Shown here in pieces: positions 49,047 to 57,423 of a DNA stretch of 64,000 nt. Location: the NCBI RefSeq assembly GCF_037935975.1, contig NZ_CP149817.1, positions 1,240,001 through 1,304,000 of the forward strand. The letters run 5' to 3'. The position numbers and the translations under genes are program-made. The notes beneath the pieces were generated by a model. The model was not told the DNA's origin. It saw only the letters and a program-made list of their open reading frames with translations, and did not search any database. This DNA comes from Teredinibacter turnerae (GTDB taxonomy: Bacteria; Pseudomonadota; Gammaproteobacteria; Pseudomonadales; Cellvibrionaceae). Numbering within the stretch: position 1 is the first letter of the stretch; every line of letters begins with the position of its first letter.

Positions 49047-50084
49047 TCATTTTTTAGACAGCAGAATACGGTTGCCCTGATGCTCTGCAGTGAGGTTAAA
49101 GCTCAGCTCCAGCACTTCGAGCATGGCGTCCACTTCTCCGGCTTTAAAGTACCCGCCAACAGGCAGCTCTGCGAGGGTAGGATCTTCGATAATGATGTGG
49201 ATATCTGTGTAGCGAGATATTTCTCGCACAGCGTCCACCAGCGGAGTGGAATCGAAGGCAAGCATCCCTTGCTGCCATGAAAGCTGACGGTCTATCTCTT
49301 GCTGGCTCGGGTTGGTGTGGTGTTGAGTGGTGGTGCCAAAGCGCAATTTTTCACCTGCTGAAACGGCGACAATCTGCTGCGCGCTACGGTCGGTTAGCTC
49401 GCTTTGCGTGCGAGGTTTATCGTCATGTCGAGCTGGCTCAAGTACACTGCTTGCTGCATCCACCTTAACCTTGCCTTCCGTCACGACCAGATCAATACCA
49501 GACGACTGAACGCGAACATTAAATGCGGTGCCGACTGCCGTGATTGAGCCGCGGTTGGTATAGACCACAAATGGGCGCTTCGGATCTTTAGCTACCTCAA
49601 AATTAGCTTCGCCTTCCTGCAAATGGATAGCGCGTTCGTGTGCCGAGAAATCTACAACAACATTCGAGCGTGTATTGAGTTTTATGCGCGAACCATCGGG
49701 TAGCAGGTATTGCTCTATTTCACCGGTTGCCGTTTGGTATTCTGCGTGGACGTCGGGCACACTTGCCGTGCGCAAATGGAAAGTGAATAACGCAATAGCC
49801 AAAAGCACAGCGGCCGCTGCAGACCACACTATTGGCATTTGTTTTTGTGACGGGCGCGCTGCCTGGCGGGTGACGGCTTCGCTTTCGGTCGTGAGACCAT
49901 CCAGCTCCTGCCAGACATCCGCCAAATCTAAAAAACTGCGGCGGTGAGCCTGACTTTGCGCGAGCCAGCTCTCCAACTCATCGCGTTCGCTCGCGCTGAG
50001 AGGCTTTTGATCCATCTTGATCACCCACGCTGCCGCTTCCTGCTCTATGTGTTCGCGGCTTTTAAAGTGTCGAATCTGATTCAT
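49047..50084 (-). CDS. fecR: FecR-type anti-sigma/sensor protein
   Basis: 345 aa from ATG 50084 (MNQIRHFKSREHIEQEAAAW). An N-terminal DUF4880 domain binds the sigma factor. One membrane helix (IVWSAAAAVLLAIALFTF, near 100) is followed by a periplasmic FecR domain (EYQTATGEIEQYLLPDGSRI, HLQEGEANFEVA) and a C-terminal STN-like part (LPVGGYFKAGEVDAMLEVLE). It relays the receptor signal to FecI. It overlaps fecI by 23 bp, and its stop overlaps an ATG at 49050 (ATGA) that opens the long receptor frame. Confidence 0.9.
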   Translation of the reverse strand: MNQIRHFKSREHIEQEAAAWVIKMDQKPLSASERDELESWLAQSQAHRRSFLDLADVWQELDGLTTESEAVTRQAARPSQKQMPIVWSAAAAVLLAIALFTFHLRTASVPDVHAEYQTATGEIEQYLLPDGSRIKLNTRSNVVVDFSAHERAIHLQEGEANFEVAKDPKRPFVVYTNRGSITAVGTAFNVRVQSSGIDLVVTEGKVKVDAASSVLEPARHDDKPRTQSELTDRSAQQIVAVSAGEKLRFGTTTQHHTNPSQQEIDRQLSWQQGMLAFDSTPLVDAVREISRYTDIHIIIEDPTLAELPVGGYFKAGEVDAMLEVLELSFNLTAEHQGNRILLSKK

Positions 50085-50703
50085 AACATGTGTCTGGGTG
50101 ATTGGCTGCCCGCGAGGTGTTCGAAGGTGCGTTACGGGACACGCGATGCATTTCTCCGTGGCCTTGTTTGCGCAGGTGCTTGCTACAGGCAATAAGCCCC
50201 CGTGCCAAGTGAGTGTCAACCGTACTCAAGGATATTTTCAGGGCTGCTGCAATGTCGCTATTGCTGCGACCTTCTATTTTTTTCATGATAAATACGCGCC
50301 GACACTGCGCAGGCAAGGCGTTCACTGCCTGGCAAAAATGTTCGTAGCGCTGTTGCTGTTCGATTACGTCATCAAGACTGACGCTCTGCATCAGGTTCTC
50401 CTCCTGTGCGAGTGTGAGCGATTCGCCTTGACGTTGATGAGCGTAGGCTCGCTGGTTGAGCGATAGGTTGCGTGCGACTTTGTACACAAACGCGCGCGGA
50501 TGGCGAATATTTTCAGCACCGTATTCGCGTTCCACTAAGCGCAAGTAAAGATCTTGTATTACATCTTCAACGTCCTGTTCGCTGGTGAAAAAAGAACTGA
50601 CGTAATGGCGAATGGCTTTCATATTTTCGATAAATACGCCACTCATGGTTACTGCAGTCTGTTTTCCGCCCGCTGCGTGATATTCCTGCTCCGATACCGA
50701 CAT
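50062..50703 (-). CDS. fecI: FecI-type ECF RNA polymerase sigma factor
   Basis: 213 aa from ATG 50703, with GGAG 8 nt upstream. Region 2 (EQDVEDVIQDLYLRLVER, HPRAFVYKVARNLSLN) and region 4 (LPAQCRRVFIMKKIEGRSNS, then DIAAALKISLSTVDTHLARG) match FecI-like ECF factors. It should activate the receptor gene when FecR is signalled. The C-terminal 35 residues are basic and unusual (HRVSRNAPSNTSRAANH). Confidence 0.9.
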   Translation of the reverse strand: MSVSEQEYHAAGGKQTAVTMSGVFIENMKAIRHYVSSFFTSEQDVEDVIQDLYLRLVEREYGAENIRHPRAFVYKVARNLSLNQRAYAHQRQGESLTLAQEENLMQSVSLDDVIEQQQRYEHFCQAVNALPAQCRRVFIMKKIEGRSNSDIAAALKISLSTVDTHLARGLIACSKHLRKQGHGEMHRVSRNAPSNTSRAANHPDTCYESDSTL

Positions 50704-50831
50704 GAGGAAAACTCCGAGGCGAAGTGTGCCGGCCACAGTGGTGTCGCACCTGGCGAGCCGGGCACTGTAGCGTCGTTTAATGATTTTCTACAATTCGACG
50801 ACAATACCCAGCTTAGATTGCAGATTTGTGA

Positions 50832-51731
50832 CTAATTTAAGGCCTTGTCTTTACGCAAGCGCTCCTGCATCAACTCGATGAACGCGCGCACTTTGTGAGA
50901 GGAGAGCCGGTCTTCTCTGTGAACGATGTGGATAGGCAATGGCTGTGAACAAAATGGATCAAGAATACATTTGAGCCGCCCATCGGCCAGATAGTCCGCG
51001 ACCTGGTAGGAAATGACGCGAGTGATACCCAAGCCGGCCGCAGCAGCATCTATCGCAGCCTGGTTTGTGGTGACCTGCAGCCGCGGAGTGATGCGCAACG
51101 ACAGATTTTTACCCTCGCAGCGAAAATGCCAGTTTTGGGTGAAGTTGTTGGAATTGGAGCTGATCAGCGTGTGGTTTTTCAGGTCGTCTGGATTTTGCGG
51201 GATGCCTTCCGCCTTTAGGTAAGCCGGCGCAGCGACAAGTATCAGGCTGACATTTCCCACGTGGCGCGCGCGCATGCTGGAATCGGCGAGCTCGCCAATG
51301 CGGATTCCCACATCGAACCCTTCTTCTAACAAGTTCACAACCCGGTCGAGAAAGACGGCGTCGACCGATGTATGACGGTAGCGCTTTAAATACTCAACCA
51401 CCCCGGGAAGCACGTACTTTTGCCCGAACAGCACGGGTGCGGTAATGCTCAAACGGCCCCGCGGCTCGCTGTTAACCCCCTGAGCTGACTCGTTGGCGAG
51501 TTCTACTTCACGCAGGATGCGGTGCGCATCGTCGTAGTAGTGCACCCCTGCATCTGTTGGGCGCACATGTCGGGTGGTACGGTGCAGCAGCTTTACACCC
51601 AGTCTGGATTCCAGCGTTGCTATTGCCCGTGTAACCGCGGGAGGCGAGAGTCGGAGCTGACGGCTTGCTGCGGCAAACCCTTGCTCGTCCACAACAGCCA
51701 CAAAGACTTGCATGAGATGTAGTTGGTCCAT
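50832..51731 (-). CDS. LysR-family regulator, divergent from the bufferin-type cluster
   Basis: 299 aa from ATG 51731 (MDQLHLMQVFVAVVDEQGF); the frame extends upstream to 51860 without support. The winged helix-turn-helix is FAAASRQLRLSPPAVTRAIA and the effector domain belongs to the CrgA-like subgroup (GIRIGELADSSMRARHVG). The 140-bp region before the CMD gene is shared, so it is likely to control that gene, and perhaps the whole downstream cluster. Its effector is unknown. Confidence 0.9.
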   Translation of the reverse strand: MDQLHLMQVFVAVVDEQGFAAASRQLRLSPPAVTRAIATLESRLGVKLLHRTTRHVRPTDAGVHYYDDAHRILREVELANESAQGVNSEPRGRLSITAPVLFGQKYVLPGVVEYLKRYRHTSVDAVFLDRVVNLLEEGFDVGIRIGELADSSMRARHVGNVSLILVAAPAYLKAEGIPQNPDDLKNHTLISSNSNNFTQNWHFRCEGKNLSLRITPRLQVTTNQAAIDAAAAGLGITRVISYQVADYLADGRLKCILDPFCSQPLPIHIVHREDRLSSHKVRAFIELMQERLRKDKALN

Positions 51732-51871
51732 AGTTAATCGATTATTCCATTTTGCGTAATAGTCTATTGTGCTAAATGGGTATTCTTTAATCAAGCGATA
51801 CGGTAGATACTTTCTCCCACTTGAGGAGCACTGCTCCGAAGCAACGACCGACATCGTCAAAGGAGAAAGTC

Positions 51872-52417
51872 ATGAGTCGTATCAACGTAGTAAAAAACGA
51901 CATCGCCAACGTTGAGCAGGCGGCGTTATTTGAAGCAATAAATTCAAAATTGGGTGTGGTTCCCAATGTCATGCGTGTCATCGCAAATTCACCATCGGCG
52001 CTGCGTGCCTTTCTGGGGCTGCACGCAATTGCGGAAGAAGGCGAGCTCGAGCTAAAAACCCGCGAGCGCATTGCGCTGGGGGTGGCGGAGCAAAATGCCT
52101 GTGAATATTGCGTTTCCGCGCACACCGCCATCGGCCGCAAAGTGGGCCTGTCCAGCGCAGAAATTGAAGCCAACCGCGCTGGTGGCAGCCAGGATGCGAA
52201 AGCAGCTGAAGCTGTAAAGTTTGCCCGTTCAGTAGCGAAAAATACCGGCGAAGTCACCACTGCGGAGCTTATGGCTATCCGCGAAGCAGGCTTTAGCGAC
52301 GCAGAAATTATCGAAATCATCACGCACGTAGCGCTGAACCTGTTTACCAACATGATTGGTAAAGCCAGCCGAGTGGAAATTGATTTCCCAAAAGTTCAAC
52401 TCCTGGGTGCAGCGTAA
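51872..52417 (+). CDS. AhpD-like carboxymuconolactone decarboxylase family protein
   Basis: 181 aa from ATG 51872, with AGGAG 7 nt upstream. The redox motif EQNACEYCVSAHTAIG has the ExxxCxxCxxxH arrangement of AhpD-type peroxidase proteins, a reducible cysteine pair. It is a small cytoplasmic helical protein. Probably involved in peroxide or thiol defence. It is the first gene of the cluster, divergent from the LysR gene and 64 bp upstream of the YHS gene. Confidence 0.88.
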   Translation: MSRINVVKNDIANVEQAALFEAINSKLGVVPNVMRVIANSPSALRAFLGLHAIAEEGELELKTRERIALGVAEQNACEYCVSAHTAIGRKVGLSSAEIEANRAGGSQDAKAAEAVKFARSVAKNTGEVTTAELMAIREAGFSDAEIIEIITHVALNLFTNMIGKASRVEIDFPKVQLLGAA

Positions 52418-52481
52418 TTTTTTCGCATCCAATGGAATTGTTTTATCTCTACTAATCCTCTCAAACAAAAGGAACTCTGTT

Positions 52482-52961
52482 ATGAAATATTCAATGTTCG
52501 TTCGCGCGCTCGCAGTCAGCGGAGCGCTATTGCTCAGTTCGGTAAGCTTTGCATCGGCTGTAAACACTGGTGTCAATGACGTGGCTATTCACGGTTACGA
52601 TCCCGTTGCCTACTTCACTAAAGACAAAGCAGTGAAAGGCAAAGAAAAATATACCGCAATTTATAACGGTGCGATATACCGGTTCGCCAGTGAAGAAAAT
52701 CGAGACCTGTTTAAAGCGAATACCGATAAGTATGCGCCGCAATTTGGTGGCTACTGCGCGATGGGTGTTGCGCTGGATAAAAAGCTGGACGTAGACCCAG
52801 ATGCATTCTACATAGCCGATGGCAAACTGTATCTCAACCTGAACAAAACTGTTCAGCAAAAGTGGCTGGAAGACGTGCCTGGACATTTAAAAACGGCATC
52901 CCGCAAATGGTCCGGTATTCAGGATTTATCAGTGGCAGATGCAAACGCTGAAGAAGAGTAA
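52482..52961 (+). CDS. Periplasmic YHS-domain protein
   Basis: 159 aa from ATG 52482. A signal peptide (MKYSMFVRALAVSGALLLSS, cleavage near FASA) precedes a YHS-type domain: AIHGYDPVAYFTKDKAVKGK and FGGYCAMGVALDKKLDVDPD. YHS domains occur in copper and other metal proteins. The single cysteine and the aspartates could contribute metal ligands, but this is not shown. The genes on both sides suggest metal or oxidative stress. Confidence 0.85.
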   Translation: MKYSMFVRALAVSGALLLSSVSFASAVNTGVNDVAIHGYDPVAYFTKDKAVKGKEKYTAIYNGAIYRFASEENRDLFKANTDKYAPQFGGYCAMGVALDKKLDVDPDAFYIADGKLYLNLNKTVQQKWLEDVPGHLKTASRKWSGIQDLSVADANAEEE

Positions 52962-53004
52962 CTACTACCAACGCGTGCAGGATTGCTATCTGCAATTGAG
53001 CGAT

Positions 53005-53036
53005 CTCTGCGGGGTAAACAAGAAAACTCCGCAGAG
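53005..53036 (+). promoter_or_regulatory. Hairpin before the bufferin-type gene
   Basis: CTCTGCGG (53005-53012) pairs with CCGCAGAG (53029-53036) across a 16-nt loop, 28 nt before the ATG of the DUF2282 gene. There is no T run, so it is more likely an mRNA-processing or stabilising structure than a terminator. Confidence 0.5.
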
Positions 53037-53064
53037 AAAGTATTAAATATTTAGGAGAAAAACG

Positions 53065-53352
53065 ATGAATTACAAATCAACTATTGCGGCTGCGGCTGTC
53101 ATCTTGGCTGCTACCTCCGGTGCGGTATCACCCGCTATGGCGGCGGGTAAAGAGAAATGCTATGGCATTGCTGCGGCAGGCCAGAATGACTGCGGCAATC
53201 TAGCAGGCACACACTCGTGCGCGGGCCAATCCACCGTCGATAACGACCCCGGCGAATGGAAATTAGTCGCGAAGGGCACCTGCAGCAATTTGGGCGGCAT
53301 GTTAAAAGCTGAAGCCAAGCAACGTTATCAGCAACAGCAGGAAGACGCATAG
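53065..53352 (+). CDS. bufA: Bufferin-type RiPP precursor (DUF2282)
   Basis: 95 aa. A signal peptide ([20 protein letters not shown], cleavage near PAMA at residue 26) precedes a mature part with four cysteines at 32, 43, 52 and 73 ([24 protein letters not shown]), the DUF2282 pattern. In the published bufferin system, MNIO enzymes convert cysteines in such precursors, and the peptide sequesters copper in the periplasm. The equivalent Haemophilus Hvf and Legionella Gig loci respond to metals. AGGAG lies 7 nt before the ATG. Function is therefore inferred from family and context. Confidence 0.88.
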   Translation: MNYKSTIAAAAVILAATSGAVSPAMAAGKEKCYGIAAAGQNDCGNLAGTHSCAGQSTVDNDPGEWKLVAKGTCSNLGGMLKAEAKQRYQQQQEDA

Positions 53353-53364
53353 GGAGTAGTCGCT

Positions 53365-54264
53365 ATGCCACAAGCCAATCCCTTTGCAAGCCGATCGACG
53401 CCTGTCCCGAAAGTGGGCGTCGGTTTGCGTCACCCTCACTACCGCGAGGCTCTGACAGGAGACTGGAATCTCGATTTCATCGAAGTACATACGGAAAATT
53501 TTTTTGCTGAAGGTGGTTTGACACGCGTTTTTTTGGAAGATATTCGCAGCAAATTTTCGGTGAGTTTTCACGGTACTGCGATGGGGCTCGGCTCGGCTGT
53601 AGGAATATCGACCAAATATCTACAGCGACTGAAAGCGCTTGTTGACGAGTATCAGCCGTTGTTTGTTTCTGACCACCTGTGCTTCGCCTGGGGGGGTATG
53701 AAGGGGAACCAATCGCATGCAGGCGATTTGTTGCCTTTGCCTTTTAACGAAGAGACCTTGTCAGTTTTGATCGACAATGTACGGCGCGTGCAGGATATGC
53801 TTGGGCGTCAATTGCTCGTGGAAAATATTGTCAGTTATATCAATTTAGATAACAACACCATAAGTGAGGCTGAATTTATAACCGCATTGGTGGAGCGTGC
53901 TGAATGTGGATTGTTAGTAGATTTAAACAATATTTTAGTCAATGCGCGAAACCGGAAAGAGCATGATCCGATCAGATTCGCGCGCAACTGGTTGCGCAAT
54001 ATTCCGGCGAATGCGGTGGTTGAGTTGCATCTCGCAGGCTACACACCGCCAGTAGATGGCGGGTTGATTATCGATGATCACAGCCAGCCAATAAACGATG
54101 AGTGCTGGTCGCTATATAAGGATGCTATGGAACTCAACCAGAATGCGGCCACGCTCGTTGAGTGGGATAACGATTTACCGGCCTGGCACACGCTGGTAGC
54201 CGAGGCGGACAAGGCGCGACTGTATCAGCGCACAGAACCAAAACGCATAGAAGCAAGCACTTAG
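53365..54264 (+). CDS. bufB: DUF692 MNIO-family enzyme (BufB-like)
   Basis: 299 aa, 12 bp after the precursor gene. Family features are GVGLRHPHYREAL, VSFHGTAMGLGS, SDHLCFAWGG, LLVENIVSYI, LLVDLNNILVN, ELHLAGYT and LVEWDNDLPAW; the His, Glu, Asp and Asn residues of these segments line the multi-iron site of MNIO enzymes. It is expected to modify cysteines of the DUF2282 peptide. Relatives usually have DTHG where this protein reads IIDDHSQP, so that ligand is kept as an Asp-His pair. The stop lies in the first of four 15-bp tandem repeats. Confidence 0.92.
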   Translation: MPQANPFASRSTPVPKVGVGLRHPHYREALTGDWNLDFIEVHTENFFAEGGLTRVFLEDIRSKFSVSFHGTAMGLGSAVGISTKYLQRLKALVDEYQPLFVSDHLCFAWGGMKGNQSHAGDLLPLPFNEETLSVLIDNVRRVQDMLGRQLLVENIVSYINLDNNTISEAEFITALVERAECGLLVDLNNILVNARNRKEHDPIRFARNWLRNIPANAVVELHLAGYTPPVDGGLIIDDHSQPINDECWSLYKDAMELNQNAATLVEWDNDLPAWHTLVAEADKARLYQRTEPKRIEAST

Positions 54265-54318
54265 AATCAAAGTACCTAGAACCAATGTACCTAGAATCAA
54301 TGTACCTAGAATCAAAGC
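54259..54318 (+). repeat. Four 15-bp tandem repeats after bufB
   Basis: Units at 54259-54273, 54274-54288, 54289-54303 and 54304-54318 (consensus ACCTAGAATCAATGT) differ at 1-3 positions. Each contains TAGAA/CTAG-type core sequence, and the first includes the bufB stop codon. The spacing to the next gene is 122 bp. Confidence 0.85.
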
Positions 54319-54385
54319 GACATCGTTGAAACGCAGCAAACTTGTGAAACTTTAATAACGGATAAATCAGGCATCGAGGAATGAT

Positions 54386-55189
54386 ATGAACAGACCACTT
54401 AGCCGAATTATAAACTTTCAAGCGGAGGTGATGAAGAGAATTTTGTCCGCTCCAACGCCGTCGCTTGATGGCGATAGCGCTGAAAAAGGTTGGCAGGTGT
54501 ACCGCCAGAATCGCCTTTTTACTGCAGCGCGCTCGCTTTCGATCTCCTATCCGGTCGTTAAAAAAATGTTAGGCCCTGACGCGATGAAAGTGCTAGCCAA
54601 ACGTTTGCTGGACAGCAACGGCCCGGCGACAGGCGATTGGGCTGAATGGGGAGGCACACTAGCACAGCTTTTGAGGGACAGTGAACTCATGGAGCCGCTT
54701 CCGTTTCTCGCGGACATGGCGGAGCTCGAATGGTGTGTTCATTTGATAAAGCGTGCGGGCATTGATATCGGGCATCCTAAATGTATTGATTTATTGCACT
54801 CTCAAGCGCTAGACACTGTGCGTTTTACTTTTCAGAAGCAAGGTCTGATTTTGGGTAGTAGTGAGTTTCCCGTCGTTGCTTTGTGGCAGGCTCATCGCCC
54901 CTGGGATGAAGACTTTATTCCAGACGATATCGTGCTAGCCGATATTTTCTCTGCCGGAGTTTTGCAGTGCCATTATCAAATTCATCAGCATGGCTATATC
55001 GCGCACGTGAAGGAAATTACGCTAAGTGAATACCGCTGGATGGAAGATGTGGCTAAGGGTTTTGATGTTGCCCGCCTTATTGATCGGCATCTCACATTCG
55101 ACATCGTTGGTTGGTTGCAAAAGGCGTCAGAATTGGATGGCCTTATCTATCTTGAAAAAATTTGTGAAGGAGGAAAATGTAATGATTAA
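54386..55189 (+). CDS. bufC: DUF2063 protein (BufC/HvfC-like)
   Basis: 267 aa. The N-terminal region resembles the HvfC/BufC N-terminal domain: QVYRQNRLFTAARSLSISYP, then GPDAMKVLAKRLL and MAELEWCVHLI. DUF2063 proteins partner DUF692 enzymes, probably as peptide-recognition subunits. It ends with GGKCND and overlaps the DoxX start by 8 bp. Confidence 0.88.
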   Translation: MNRPLSRIINFQAEVMKRILSAPTPSLDGDSAEKGWQVYRQNRLFTAARSLSISYPVVKKMLGPDAMKVLAKRLLDSNGPATGDWAEWGGTLAQLLRDSELMEPLPFLADMAELEWCVHLIKRAGIDIGHPKCIDLLHSQALDTVRFTFQKQGLILGSSEFPVVALWQAHRPWDEDFIPDDIVLADIFSAGVLQCHYQIHQHGYIAHVKEITLSEYRWMEDVAKGFDVARLIDRHLTFDIVGWLQKASELDGLIYLEKICEGGKCND

Positions 55190-55661
55190 TTCTCGAGTAT
55201 CCTACGGCGCTGCATACCAATGGATTTTTAGCAAAGCCAGTGTGCTTCATCACCTCGCGAGTCTGGCGGGTCGGCTTTATGTAGCGAATGTCTTCTTTAG
55301 TGCGGGCCTGGTAAAAATCCGCGATTGGGAAACTACGTTGTTTTTGTTTGAAGAAGAATATCAGGTGCCGCTTTTATCACCCGTCCTCGGTGCTTACCTG
55401 GGTACATTTGGGGAGCTGTTCTTTCCCATATTGCTATTAATTGGCTTGGGTACAAGATTTGCTGCGTCGGGACTTTTCGTTGTTAATGTGGTGGCTGTAC
55501 TGAGTCTTGCGGAGATCGCTCCAGCAGCTTATTACTTGCACGTGATTTGGGGTCTCGTACTCGGACATCTGGTCATTTACGGCGGTGGATGGTTTAGCGC
55601 CGATGCGTACTTGAAAATTGAATGCCCCAAACTCATCCGGCGTCAAACAGCACTTTATTAG
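55182..55661 (+). CDS. DoxX-family inner-membrane protein
   Basis: 159 aa from ATG 55182, which overlaps the bufC stop and has AGGAGG upstream. About four membrane helices are present (LYVANVFFSAGLVKIRDW, YLGTFGELFFPILLLIGLG, LFVVNVVAVLSL). DoxX members often close bufferin or Hvf operons, where they have been suggested to carry electrons; this is inferred from position. Followed 16 bp later by the split-barrel gene. Confidence 0.88.
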   Translation: MINSRVSYGAAYQWIFSKASVLHHLASLAGRLYVANVFFSAGLVKIRDWETTLFLFEEEYQVPLLSPVLGAYLGTFGELFFPILLLIGLGTRFAASGLFVVNVVAVLSLAEIAPAAYYLHVIWGLVLGHLVIYGGGWFSADAYLKIECPKLIRRQTALY

Positions 55662-55677
55662 TGCGTGGAGGCAAATT

Positions 55678-56595
55678 ATGCCGCACAAGTATTCGGAGAT
55701 TGTTTTTACCGAGACAGTAAAACGACTGCAGTCCAAATACGGTTCGCGTGAAGGTTATGCCGGCATGGCGAATGGCCCTGATTACAACGATGTTCTGGGG
55801 CCAAGGGAAGCTGCGTTTATCTCTGCTCGCAATAGCTGCTATATGGCGAGTGTGACTGAGACGGGGTGGCCTTATGTGCAACACAAGGGGGGGCCGGACG
55901 GATTTATGCGTGTTCTTGATGAGCGCACCTTGGGGTTTGTCGATTTCTCTGGCAATCGTCAGTATGTTACCGCTGGAAATGTCATCAATAATAATCGACT
56001 GTCTTTATTTTTTATGGATTACCCCCATCGCATGCGACTAAAGCTAATGGGCGTTATTTCGTTACTTGATGACGAAGATTCTCGGGCTCGGACGCTTTAT
56101 GAACTCGACGGCTATCGGGCCGCTGTTGAGCGGGCCTACGTTATTCATGTTGAGGGTGTTGATTGGAATTGTCCTCAACATATTACGCCGCGTTACTCTG
56201 AACACGAATTGGAGCCAGTAGTCAATGCATTGTTGGCGAAGAGATTACAAGACGCTCTCAATTCGCAACAATACCCACAAGAACTTGGCACAGGCACATT
56301 GCCGCTGGTGGTTACTGGAATGCGCCAGCTGAAGGGTGGTATGCGCGCTTATATGTTTAGTCATATTGATGGGCTGGCTCTACCTGATATATCGCCGGGA
56401 GCACAACTCAGGGTGCCTGTGCAATTACCTCAGGGAAGCTTGGTGGTGCAAAACTATAAGATTGCTACGGTGGGCGAGAACAACGAATACTACGAGGTAA
56501 ATATGCGCGAACTCGCGTCGGATAGCGGTTGTACGCAAGCAATATTCAGCCATTTCAGTCTCGGGCTGAGGGTGAATTGTGATTTTGTGGTTTAG
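55678..56595 (+). CDS. FMN-binding split-barrel protein (pyridoxamine 5'-phosphate oxidase-like)
   Basis: 305 aa from ATG 55678, with GGAGG 7 nt upstream. The motif FISARNSCYMASVTETGWPY and the segment YVTAGNVINNNRLSLFFMDY followed by RMRLKLMGVISL are those of the PNPOx-like split-barrel fold. Family members oxidise or reduce small molecules with FMN. It follows the DoxX gene closely, so it is probably the last gene of this operon. This extra member is not a standard bufferin gene. Confidence 0.82.
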   Translation: MPHKYSEIVFTETVKRLQSKYGSREGYAGMANGPDYNDVLGPREAAFISARNSCYMASVTETGWPYVQHKGGPDGFMRVLDERTLGFVDFSGNRQYVTAGNVINNNRLSLFFMDYPHRMRLKLMGVISLLDDEDSRARTLYELDGYRAAVERAYVIHVEGVDWNCPQHITPRYSEHELEPVVNALLAKRLQDALNSQQYPQELGTGTLPLVVTGMRQLKGGMRAYMFSHIDGLALPDISPGAQLRVPVQLPQGSLVVQNYKIATVGENNEYYEVNMRELASDSGCTQAIFSHFSLGLRVNCDFVV

Positions 56596-56851
56596 TCGGT
56601 ATCCAGTAAAAACATATTCAGTGATACCTAAAGGCCAGCCTTGTCAGGGAAGTTCTTTGGGAGCAGAAGAGCTATGTCTGCTCTCTAGTAATACTGACGG
56701 CTGAAACATATTTTAAATTACTCTGATTATAAATTAACCTCGTTTTGAGTGAATAAATCATCTTCCGGCCGATTTTCGCTTTTGAGTTGATTCAAGCTCC
56801 TAACGAGACAGCTTTGTAAATTTTATACAACGACTACCTAGGAGATGCTCT

Positions 56852-57340
56852 ATGAATTTTGATTTGTCAGTTGAAGATGTGCGCGAGCCGCTGCCCCCGT
56901 TTACTCGCGATGCGGCGATTAAAAAAATTCGTCTCGCGGAAGATGCGTGGAACCTGAAGAACCCTGAGAAAATTGCAACTGCCTATAGCCTGGACAGTCG
57001 CTGGAGAAACCGTGATGTATTTCTGCAAGGCCGCGACGATATTGTGACCTTTCTGCAAGGTAAGTGGCGGAAAGAGTTGGATTATCGGCTGATAAAAGAG
57101 TTGTGGTCGTTTAGTGAAAATCGTATCGCTGTTCGCTATGTCTACGAATGGCATGATGAGAATGGTCAGTGGTTTCGATCCCACGGCAATGAAAACTGGG
57201 AGTTCAATGAACGGGGATTAATGGCGCAACGTCATGCAAGTATTAACGATGTAGCTATTGCTGAAAGTGATCGAAAATTTCATTGGCCACTGGGGCGACG
57301 CCCTGATGACCATCCGGAACTATCTGAGTTGGGGCTGTAG
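56852..57340 (+). CDS. DUF1348 NTF2-like protein
   Basis: 162 aa of a small cone-shaped fold. The family signature is [18 protein letters not shown], then [20 protein letters not shown] and [20 protein letters not shown]. It is probably cytoplasmic. No catalytic function can be assigned. A 256-bp gap separates it from the preceding gene, so it may have its own promoter; a terminator follows. Confidence 0.88.
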   Translation: MNFDLSVEDVREPLPPFTRDAAIKKIRLAEDAWNLKNPEKIATAYSLDSRWRNRDVFLQGRDDIVTFLQGKWRKELDYRLIKELWSFSENRIAVRYVYEWHDENGQWFRSHGNENWEFNERGLMAQRHASINDVAIAESDRKFHWPLGRRPDDHPELSELGL

Positions 57341-57376
57341 TGGACTGGCGAATCAGATTGTCTTCCCCCAAGGTTT

Positions 57377-57401
57377 GCAGCGCGTTTCGCGCTGCTTTTT
57401 T
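57377..57401 (+). terminator. Rho-independent terminator after the DUF1348 gene
   Basis: GCAGCGCG/CGCGCTGC with a TTT loop and a T6 run. Confidence 0.9.
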
Positions 57402-57423
57402 GGCCGGGGTGCTTGAATGACTG

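Noticed and set aside
54134-54421. Minus-strand frame with repeated FDSRYIDSRY-like residues
   Set aside because: It is only the reverse reading of the 15-bp tandem repeats and the end of bufB.
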